Shown: piece after piece, positions 9,226 through 17,057 of the stretch
Layout: every line of letters begins with the position of its first letter
Numbering within the stretch: position 1 is the stretch's first letter
NCBI RefSeq assembly: GCF_000209165.1
Contig: NC_009042.1
Coordinates: 372,001-436,000, forward strand
Direction of reading: 5' to 3'
Source: Scheffersomyces stipitis CBS 6054
Taxonomy: Eukaryota; Ascomycota; Pichiomycetes; Serinales; Debaryomycetaceae
DNA length: 64,000 nucleotides
Made by a program: the position numbers and the translations under genes
The notes under the pieces: model-generated
Database searches by the model: none
What the model was told of the DNA's origin: nothing
What the model saw: only the letters and a program-made list of their open reading frames with translations

Positions 9226-11175
9226 TCAGCACACTTGAACGTCGTTAAATTTGAATGCGAGTACTCTCGACTTATGTATTGAATCCCGGATAGACCCAAA
9301 CCTCAGCAAGAATTCATTACCGACTAGATAGTCTTTTGCCCAGGTACTTGAAGGCTCATTTCGAATCAGTCGTGCATATACGTGCCTGGTTGGAACCATA
9401 TAAGCAACAAATACCTTCAGATTCTCGTCATAACCAATTCTAGCGGAATATAAGCATCGAGCATTTTCATCAGATATAGAGAACACACTTCTTGTGTTCC
9501 ATACAAACATACGTTGTATGTGGAATAACCGGTCAATGGAATTTCCGTCAAAGACCTCTAACAGTACACGCCGCGTGCTATACCTACGCAAGCCGTAATC
9601 ATCGAGTGAAATGTTTCTTTCACGCCGGTCCTCAATAAAATAGCCCCTAATTTCATCATCTTGATTCACAGTGAAGGTTAGTAGGGATTCGTTCTTCAAA
9701 GAAAATTGAAGAGTCGACAGATGGTAAGAATCAATATGTTGTACACTAGAAGCTACTTTGTCGCGGTCTCTTCTATAAAATAAAGAAGCCTCATGAGTTT
9801 CGTTGGTTTCAGACTTCAATATCTCGCCTTGAGAAGTCAAAATGTCTTCGTTTTCCCATAGTAAGATATTGCCAGATATGTACCATTCTGCATTGACTTG
9901 ATTATCGTCCTTCAATGTTGGCTTTACAGGAGACAGAAATGTAAAGCTGTTAACACTATGATCGTCCGTCAGGGAAAATACGTTTTCGACCTCCAAGGGA
10001 AACATATCGTTGACTGGTGAAACAAGTTGAACTTCTAAGTTGGATTTCTGATCCCATAAAAGTGGCAAAAAGGTAGCCAAATTTACTTCATAAATAAGTC
10101 CGGTGAAGCTACCAGAAGGAGCGATGGGTCCAGAGTAAGCACTGGGAATGATGGAGTTGGAGTGAAACAAGGTAGCTTTTGGTTCGATAACAGCAATTAG
10201 TTCTTCATTAATGAAAATGTTCAAACGACGAAACGGAGAATTTCTATTTTTGAAAAATTCGACGTCAGACTTTCCAGCGGAGACAAATAATTCTAGGTCG
10301 GCAGCAAATGTCTTTCCGCTGAACTTTGGTAATTCAACTATGAACTTGTCGTTCTTCGACATGTCAAATACTTCTCCATTTGCTTTGGTCAACGCTATTA
10401 TATCGTTAGCAGGCTCAGTCGAATTGAAAAGCGAACGCACTGTGATTGGAGAATCTATAGCAGGTTTTTCTTTTTCGCAGTTAGCTAATGTAAGAGAAAG
10501 CGAAAAACTAATTTTGTCATGGCTTCCTTCCAAGATTTGTACTTTGAATTGGTTGATATTTTTACCGAAGAGTGAAATATACTTGGAAATGTCTTTAGTC
10601 GTGCTTGAGTAAGTTGTAGTACCTGTCCTAGAAAAAGGTGTGGAACTTCTCCATACTGGATGACCATCGATGGAGATTTCAATCACATTGACATTTTCAG
10701 TGTTGTCTCCATCATTGTTGGTGATGTTTAGTGTCAAATAAACAGAGTCAAATTCGAAGTCTTCAAACTTAGTGATAGTAGCACTCAATGCGTTTTCTAA
10801 TTTCTGGTTCTCGAACACTGTACTATTCCTTGTTTTTGCCTCCCAGGGAATCCTTTCATATTGGGTCTCCAATACATTCATAGGTTCTCCATCAATTGGT
10901 GTCAATGTCACACTTTCTTCTTCTTCGATGAAATAGTCAAAGGATCTGATGGAATCGTTTGAATAGCGGTATCGAACAAACAAGAACAAGCAAAATGAAA
11001 GCAATGATAGAATAATACTAAATATGACAGTGAGGACCCACTTTTTAGACATCGATTGTTTGAAAGGCAAAAGCCGATAAGAGACATCTAAAGCTTTTTG
11101 GTAATACTTATTATCTTGAAAGTAGTAGGTGTGTTTTTCAGCCACTGCTTCATTCTCCAAGTCTTTGTCTGACAT
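9226..11175 (-). CDS. Membrane-anchored PNGase A-like (peptide N-glycosidase A) protein
   Basis: This resembles the fungal/plant family of peptide-N4-(N-acetyl-beta-glucosaminyl)asparagine amidase A proteins, which remove N-glycans or carry that fold. It has a short cytosolic N-terminus (about 1-43), one hydrophobic segment (about 46-67, WVLTVIFSIILSLLSF) preceded by KK and followed by RYRY, then a large lumenal or extracellular domain, so a type II membrane topology is likely. Family-like patterns include YERIPWEAKTRNSTVFEN, a beta-rich segment ending IEISIDGHPVWRSSTPFSRTG, and the later PSAYSGPIAPSGSFTG region. Several N-x-S/T sequons are present. The start is the only sensible ATG. Family assignment is by pattern recognition; activity is not established for yeast members. 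Confidence 0.7.
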   Translation of the reverse strand: MSDKDLENEAVAEKHTYYFQDNKYYQKALDVSYRLLPFKQSMSKKWVLTVIFSIILSLLSFCLFLFVRYRYSNDSIRSFDYFIEEEESVTLTPIDGEPMNVLETQYERIPWEAKTRNSTVFENQKLENALSATITKFEDFEFDSVYLTLNITNNDGDNTENVNVIEISIDGHPVWRSSTPFSRTGTTTYSSTTKDISKYISLFGKNINQFKVQILEGSHDKISFSLSLTLANCEKEKPAIDSPITVRSLFNSTEPANDIIALTKANGEVFDMSKNDKFIVELPKFSGKTFAADLELFVSAGKSDVEFFKNRNSPFRRLNIFINEELIAVIEPKATLFHSNSIIPSAYSGPIAPSGSFTGLIYEVNLATFLPLLWDQKSNLEVQLVSPVNDMFPLEVENVFSLTDDHSVNSFTFLSPVKPTLKDDNQVNAEWYISGNILLWENEDILTSQGEILKSETNETHEASLFYRRDRDKVASSVQHIDSYHLSTLQFSLKNESLLTFTVNQDDEIRGYFIEDRRERNISLDDYGLRRYSTRRVLLEVFDGNSIDRLFHIQRMFVWNTRSVFSISDENARCLYSARIGYDENLKVFVAYMVPTRHVYARLIRNEPSSTWAKDYLVGNEFLLRFGSIRDSIHKSRVLAFKFNDVQVC

Positions 11176-11626
11176 TTTGACAATTCATTGAGAAGAAAAT
11201 AATTCAAATATAGTTTCAAAAAGACAACCGAAATTCGTATAATATATTCTAATTATATTTGAATGATTGAAATTAAGCGAGGGGCTCAAAAAATATTTTA
11301 AGTCTCTTAAATTCAGTTTCTTGAGATTGCAAGTTAGACGTATTTCCGAGGCGAGTCATGCAGAATTCCGAGGGCTACAGGTGCAATTGTATGGGAACTG
11401 ATTGTATTGTATACTGTAGTTGGAATTTCGCAACATCTCGCTCTTAGTTGAATATCACAATTCCAATAGCTCCGTGAGGGGTCTCAACATTCACGTGAAA
11501 GGTGTGGCCCACTATAAATGGGAATCAAATAGGTTGGATAGAATTAAATTAGACAAATCTTCTATTCCTCATAATATTGGATTAGTAGGATTTAACCAAA
11601 AGCCAAATTATTGAAATTTCCTTGCC
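11176..11626. other. Divergent promoter region, PNGase-like gene / YCII gene
   Basis: 451 bp between two divergently transcribed genes. The right half has the CACGTG and TATA motifs listed separately; the left half is AT-rich with nothing distinctive. Confidence 0.5.
11491..11518 (+). promoter_or_regulatory. E-box palindrome TCACGTGA and TATAAA before the YCII gene
   Basis: TCACGTGA lies at 11491-11498 and TATAAA at 11513-11518, about 110-135 bp before the ATG at 11627. The E-box matches Cbf1/Pho4-type bHLH sites. Spacing suits a promoter for the rightward gene. Which factor binds is unknown. Confidence 0.45.
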
Positions 11627-11965
11627 ATGTCTTCTGAGTACGGTGTCCTTATCTACGACAAGCCTGATGCTGATAGAAGAAAATTTTTCAAAGAACACAT
11701 TGCTGGAATAGCTCCCATGGTCAATTCTGGAGTTATCAAGGTTGCTGGAGCAATTTTCAAAGATGAAACAAGAACCAAGGTAGTCGGTAGTTCGATTCAA
11801 TTGGCCGCAAATTCCAAAGAAGAGGCCATTGAGTTGTTGAAGAAGGATGCTTTCTACGTCAATGGTATCTGGGATCTTGATAATGCTGTGATTACTTCAA
11901 TTGCGACAGCAGTCCGTATTCCTAAGAAGTTCCCTGGAACCAATGAAGAACTCTACAAGCTTTAG
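11627..11965 (+). CDS. YCII-domain small protein
   Basis: A 112-aa protein with the compact ferredoxin-like YciI fold pattern: an N-terminal beta strand (YGVLIYDKP), a helix with a conserved-type His (FFKEHIAG), a GVIKVAGAIF strand-turn, SSIQLAANSKEEAIELLKKDAFYVNGIWD, and a C-terminal strand. The series of Gly turn, Ser-x-EEA helix and DxF motif is typical of this family, whose members are small single-domain proteins, mostly of unknown function and often proposed as dimeric enzymes or ligand-binding proteins. Family membership is inferred by eye; the biological role is unknown. ATG context is good (TGCCATG). Confidence 0.8.
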   Translation: MSSEYGVLIYDKPDADRRKFFKEHIAGIAPMVNSGVIKVAGAIFKDETRTKVVGSSIQLAANSKEEAIELLKKDAFYVNGIWDLDNAVITSIATAVRIPKKFPGTNEELYKL

Positions 11966-13774
11966 ATAGATATTTATTTATTAGTTCAATACATGGGCAA
12001 ATGTCTCAACATTTTGAAATAATTTACCGAACACATCGCGGAAGTAGTTAGTGCTTAGTATCCTGATGATGCTAAAATCATTTACCCACGCTTATTCCAG
12101 GAATTCACATAGAACAAGGGTGGTAGAATATTTAGCAATCACAGTGTTGTGGAGACCGACATGCTATTTCCGCCGTTCGGAAATACTGTACAATAGAGCT
12201 CGATACCAAAAGGGTAAACTTGGCATGCTATAACAGTAAAGGAATATATATCAGCATTGACGACTCCCAATAGACAAACAATTGACACTATTTATATGAT
12301 GGAATATGAAGGATATGTTCAAAAGATTGAGTTATTTTGACTTATCAAGGATTCCCAAGACCTCGTTGTGAGGAACTGTACCACAAAAAAAGGAAATTCA
12401 GTAGGGTTCGCATGCAAGGAGGATTAAAATCAGATGGCTGCACATATAATGGCATTAACTACGAAGAGAGTAGTTGCCATATTGTAACTCAACTTCACTT
12501 CACAGAAATCCTTTTAGTATATGTTCAATACAACTTTTAGGTTTTGTGTCCAATTTCTAGCCATGTGCGCTGTGCTGATAACTGCAAAAGAAGCTGATAA
12601 GCACTAAAGTTGATGCACAGCTTATGCGCATCACTCTCGTATTTTTTTGTACCTGTGCAAAGAAATAAGTGCAAGAATGGTGCTGGAGGTACTCCGAATC
12701 TATTTGATCTGTTTTACACAAGTGTACTTGGTTGTTGTGTAGAACGAGCAGTAACTTAATGTCCACACAAATAGAATTTTGTTAAGAAAACAAGTCACTT
12801 CTCGTCCATATCCATGCAAGCGGGCATCAGTTTACAAGGCCAATAGAACAGGCTTACTGATGAAGAAATCGAGAGATTCAGCGAAGGCTATTTTCAGCCC
12901 AAGTATTGGCTGAAGTTGACAAAGATTTGATTTTCCTATTCATGAATGTGTTCAATTGAGAAATGAACACTACATCACCACCGAGATTCAAACCTACGAA
13001 AAGAGATATACAACACACCATCGAATGATTTAGGAAAACTGAAAAGATATGCTTTACTTCTCTCTAGTTTCGTGAGCGAGCCTAGAGAATCCGTTACTAA
13101 TTGGTCATCAGGTCATTGGACTTGACTTAGAATTTCGTCTTTGTACAAGCACAGAATAAGTATCTTCTTCTCTAACATTATTCTAATACTATTTCTATAA
13201 CTAATAGTATGTACTTCCTTATGCTGGTTGCAAATTATCAATGCACGCCTGGTAAGAGTTCACGTATGTATTTTCACTCGTAGAGAACTCGCCAATTACA
13301 ATGTAGAGGAATAAGCAAGAAATACAGATTATACGAGTAGGAAGCAATTCACTTTCAGACAAAACCTTTAAGTTCCCATATACAATTTACAAGAATCAAA
13401 ACAACTTGAGCTATTTATACCTCTTCCTAATTCTCAATTTTTCTGTTTAAGAGAGTATTTAAGACAGTGTAAGATCCACTGTGTTCTCATAGAAACTTTT
13501 CATAGAGTGCATATCATACAATTTTAATTACATAATAGACTTTTCTACACAAAATGAAACCACCTGGAAACAACTGCCTCGTTGATACTTTTTCACCAAA
13601 GAAAGCTTCCGCTCCACTGAAGCTGAATAGACGTGATTGAATAGATGCGATTATAGTAGAAGAGGTTCTCAGTTTAATTTTTCAACTCCAATTCAACTTC
13701 GTTTATATCTATAGGATTTTCACACGTAGAATTATTTGTCTCGTTCAACTACCATCCATTTATAGCCGGTAAAG
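11966..13774. other. 1.8 kb intergenic region before AIM14-like gene
   Basis: No convincing gene. Short frames are present (for example 12337-12540) but lack an ATG or sensible composition. A stretch around 12814-13137 reads as protein-like in one frame with several stops and may be a decayed gene; see findings. The right part (from about 13150) is AT-rich promoter-like DNA. Confidence 0.45.
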
Positions 13775-15349
13775 ATGAGCTGGTATTCTGTTGATTCGGA
13801 AATTGAATCGTTGGAACGAAGACATGCTGGTCACCACCACACAGTGAACATAAAGTATGGATACGTGATATTAGCACTTTCTATTGTCCACATGGTGTTG
13901 AGCATTTCTGGGAAAAAGCTATACTTCAAGAACTGGGCTGAAACAGGAAGAGCTTCCAGCTGGTGGAGAAGTGTTGTGTCGATTCCTTTTTGGGTGTCGA
14001 CTTTGGTCTGGTTGGCCATATTTGCATTCCTCAGCATTTTCCACATCGAAGAACTTTCAGAGAATTACACCACAGCAGTCAAGAGACTCGGAAGAATGGC
14101 ATACTGCTTGGTTCCTTTCACGATCTTCATAAGTCTCAGACCTCCCAATACTGTAGGCTACCAAAGTGGCTACTATTTGGAGAAGTTGAATCTTCACAAA
14201 TGGATCTCAAGGTTGATCTTTGCTACAGCGATTGGCCACGGTCTTGGATTCTTGTACAAATGGACGAAAGAAGGTGCTTTGGCAGAAAAGATCTTTAAGT
14301 TCGACAATTTCCTTGGAGTCACCGTTTTTGCCTTGATGCCGGTGCTTATATTTGCTTCTGTAAACGTCATGAGAAGAAGAAATTATCGTTTATTCTACAT
14401 TTTGCATAATGTTACCTTATGGATGTTTGTGGTTTTGATCGCATTCCACGCAAGACCGGGCGTCCCGCTTTTGGCAGTGATCAACTTGGCATTGTTAGGC
14501 TATCAGATATACCAGAGATTCTTCAAGTCGTATTATTTACACGATATCCTGGTAGTGGAATCTCCCTACTCTAAGATGCAAATCATAAGGATCCCCAGAC
14601 CAGAAACCTTCCCTTCCTACTTACCAGGCTCTCACATAAGATTGGGGTACCTGGCGACAAACATCAGCGCCTGGCTCTATGCTACCCACCCCTTCACAAT
14701 TGCTTCTACAAACGACGATTCGGAATCCACGTTGGACTTGGTCATGAACAAGCCTGTCAACTTTCCCATTGACATCACTTCGCCATACACCATGACTGGT
14801 CCATTCCCATCGTTGCCCCCACAGTTTTACACAACAGCTAGACACGTGAATATCATCTGCGGAGGAAGCGGCATTTCGTTCGGTTTGCCCATCTACAAGT
14901 ACTTTGTAAATTCCAATAGATCTATACCTATACGCCTTATCTGGTGTATACGGAGTCTGGATGATACATTCATTCTTGACCATTTGCTTCCTGAAAGGTC
15001 CATCGATGTACAGATTTACATCACCAGTAATACTGGCAGTTTGAACCAGCAACAATCTGCCTCCACGATCTTTGACGAAGAGGCAGACGCTTTGTTGGAA
15101 GGTGATAGTACTACCAACATAGAGATGGCTAATTTGGCTACTGACAAAGAAGAAAAGAAAACCGACCATTTCAACACCATTCATGATGGTAGACCAAACT
15201 TTGACGACGCATTCGGCAATTTAGCTGCTGCTGTTGACGTCGATGAGAAATGGTTGATTGCTTGTGGTCCTCGTAAGTTAATCGATGATTGCCGCAAGTG
15301 GACTAAAGGCAAAGATATTGAATTCTACTCGGAGTTATATGAAATGTAG
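13775..15349 (+). CDS. AIM14: AIM14/YNO1-type ferric reductase-like NADPH oxidase
   Basis: This multi-pass ferric-reductase-family protein resembles S. cerevisiae Aim14/Yno1, an ER NADPH oxidase that makes superoxide. Two haem-ligating His pairs spaced H-x13-H are visible: H141/H155 and H211/H225, in adjacent transmembrane helices. The FAD site is HPFTIAST (305-312). A nucleotide-binding loop CGGSGISFG lies at 362-370, and the C-terminal CGP motif at about 497-499. At 524 aa it is close to Aim14 (570) and shorter than FRE metalloreductases, as it lacks their long N-terminal extracellular domain and signal peptide. A His cluster (GHHHT) sits before the first helix. An acidic, probably disordered insert lies at about 425-475. 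A FRE-type reductase is the alternative; length and missing signal sequence favour Aim14. Confidence 0.8.
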   Translation: MSWYSVDSEIESLERRHAGHHHTVNIKYGYVILALSIVHMVLSISGKKLYFKNWAETGRASSWWRSVVSIPFWVSTLVWLAIFAFLSIFHIEELSENYTTAVKRLGRMAYCLVPFTIFISLRPPNTVGYQSGYYLEKLNLHKWISRLIFATAIGHGLGFLYKWTKEGALAEKIFKFDNFLGVTVFALMPVLIFASVNVMRRRNYRLFYILHNVTLWMFVVLIAFHARPGVPLLAVINLALLGYQIYQRFFKSYYLHDILVVESPYSKMQIIRIPRPETFPSYLPGSHIRLGYLATNISAWLYATHPFTIASTNDDSESTLDLVMNKPVNFPIDITSPYTMTGPFPSLPPQFYTTARHVNIICGGSGISFGLPIYKYFVNSNRSIPIRLIWCIRSLDDTFILDHLLPERSIDVQIYITSNTGSLNQQQSASTIFDEEADALLEGDSTTNIEMANLATDKEEKKTDHFNTIHDGRPNFDDAFGNLAAAVDVDEKWLIACGPRKLIDDCRKWTKGKDIEFYSELYEM

Positions 15350-15466
15350 CATACATAGATCGGTTATCAAGGCAAAAAATGAAAATACGATATTCAGATG
15401 TACTATCAATACTCTACAATGCAATTTTTATAGTTCAAAGGTATAGCAAATGCCAAAAAATCATAA

Positions 15467-15538
15467 AGCTCGCACTCAGGATTGAACTAAGGACCAACAG
15501 ATTTGCAATCTGCTGCGCTACCACTGCGCCATACGAGC
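15467..15538 (-). tRNA. tRNA-Cys (anticodon GCA)
   Basis: The reverse complement gives a full cloverleaf: acceptor GCTCGTA/TGCGAGC (one G-T pair), D arm with AGTGGTAG, anticodon stem CAGAT/ATCTG around loop TGCAA with GCA at 34-36, and T loop TTCAATC. It is nearly identical to S. cerevisiae tRNA-Cys. No intron. It lies 117 bp beyond the AIM14-like stop, on the opposite strand. Confidence 0.95.
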
Positions 15539-15687
15539 TCTACGTTTTCGTCAGACATGGCTATTTAATTCAAATTATCACTCATCAACCGAATTCTTGA
15601 AATTGCCAAAAATTGGGCAATCCACGCCTTAATTTGCATCCCCGTAAGTTTCCGAACAATCCCACCAGTGAGCTAAGTCGCTTGTAG

Positions 15688-16504
15688 ACTCATGGGCTAC
15701 CCAATAGTGCTACCGGGGACGCAGGAAGCACACCTATTATGACAGAATCCCTTATTGAAGCTTTTGATAATGAAAAATTTTTGTCGAAAGAAAATGTCGC
15801 TCCTGATGCGGAATCCGACGACACCCCATGACTCTGTCGCAGATAAGCAGGTTTATGGCCTGCAGAACACAGAATTCTCGCAGCAAGAATGGTTGCAAAA
15901 TCTCTCCGACGAAGATTCTTCATCTTATACTCCCACCTATGCCCAAATGGCTGCTCAGTTCTCTAAAAGGACCTCATCGCAACCAATCTTCAAAAATCTT
16001 TTGCTCTCGAATTCCGAAGACTTGAACGTTTCGAATTTCTTAGACTCCAATTCCACTCTATCCGAATGGAACAAAACGTCACAGACACGATTTCCTGCCA
16101 CATTCCTGATTACTCTCCACAACACTTTGAAGCTTTTGCTGAAAGCATCCAAGGCAAAGTGTATGACCAATTCTCCTTATTTGGCGACCAATTCGACGAT
16201 CTTCTAACCCTGATGCAAGCATCGCAAGGGGGACTACATGATCTAAAATTCCCCTGAAGAAATCGCCCAACTTACCAAAGCCGATCAGGACCATCTTGAA
16301 GAACTTGACCAGCATCTTGCCCTTCTTTTTCTCTGTTAATGCTCTGAAATGATAATGATCTCATTCGTTTCCCATTTCCATTGCGCACTCTCGATGATTT
16401 AGCTGGTATCAAATTGATGAACAGAATTATTCAATCTTGTAGGGACTTTGAAAGTTGAACATGAACACCCATTAAAACTGACTTTCAGACCCCCTACCCA
16501 GTAA
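15688..16504 (+). pseudogene. Multiply frameshifted relic gene of unknown origin
   Basis: Protein-like sequence runs continuously through this interval but only by changing frame at least four times. Frame 1 at 15688-15831 reads SATGDAGSTPIMTESLIEA and onward to a TGA. Frame 2 continues to about 16070 (VYGLQNTEFSQQEWLQ, TPTYAQMAAQFSKRT). Frame 1 follows to 16257 (HIPDYSPQHFEAFAESI). Frame 2 goes to 16339 (SPEEIAQLTKADQDHLEELD). Frame 1 goes to 16458 (NDLIRFPFPLRTLDDLAGIK). A final shifted piece ends at 16504 (EHEHPLKLTF). Composition and the lack of stops between shifts indicate former coding sequence of about 260-270 codons. I recognise no family. Position upstream of a tRNA gene recalls LTR-retroelement insertion, but no LTR, zinc knuckle or pol motif is visible; a decayed cellular gene is equally possible. 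Confidence 0.55.
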
Positions 16505-17057
16505 TATTATGTGTTGAGTAGGTTCAAGATTCCTACCCTCTACAGTGGAGCTGGTGTATTCAAAAGCAATACTGTTTTCGGCTCTGTAAAAAGGCCAGAA
16601 ATGGGCTATTGGAGCATGATGTAGAATAGAAAGAGGTAATGCTTGAAATGGGGTACTTAAGGAACTAAAAAATGGCAAGAGTTTTAAAGTTTTGACTTCT
16701 TATCACATTTTGACATTTTTGCGCTGGAAGATCCGAAAAAACTGATCTTCACATAGAACGACTTCTATTTTGTAGGTTTTGCCAGTTGTAAGTACATCAT
16801 TAGTTCCCATACCAGCATATACTTACTTATATTTCGCTGTTGAAGACATCTATTTTGGTTAGTTTTGGTAACTAACACTGCAGCATTTATCTCCCGCATA
16901 ATAATTTTATTGCGCGTCTCATTTTGCGTCTGCGAAAGATGATTTAAACAATTTATAATCATTTCTCTGAAAACTCTACCACACCTTTCTTTGACTCATT
17001 TCCAAAAGTAATTCCACACATTTGATATGTCCACATCAAAGGCACTGTGAATGAAGC
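16505..17057. other. Intergenic region, RAD30 promoter
   Basis: 553 bp, AT-rich, between the relic gene and RAD30. No clear TATA box or repeat was seen. An out-of-frame ATG at 17051 lies 7 nt before the RAD30 start (see findings). Confidence 0.5.

Noticed and set aside
12856..12915. Possible box C/D snoRNA (CTGATGA and CTGA)
   Set aside because: The C box has C at its first position, no C'/D' boxes are seen and the ends do not form a stable terminal stem.
14621..15184. 187-codon minus-strand frame within the AIM14-like gene
   Set aside because: Antisense to the FAD/NADPH-binding domain, which is clearly the coding strand.
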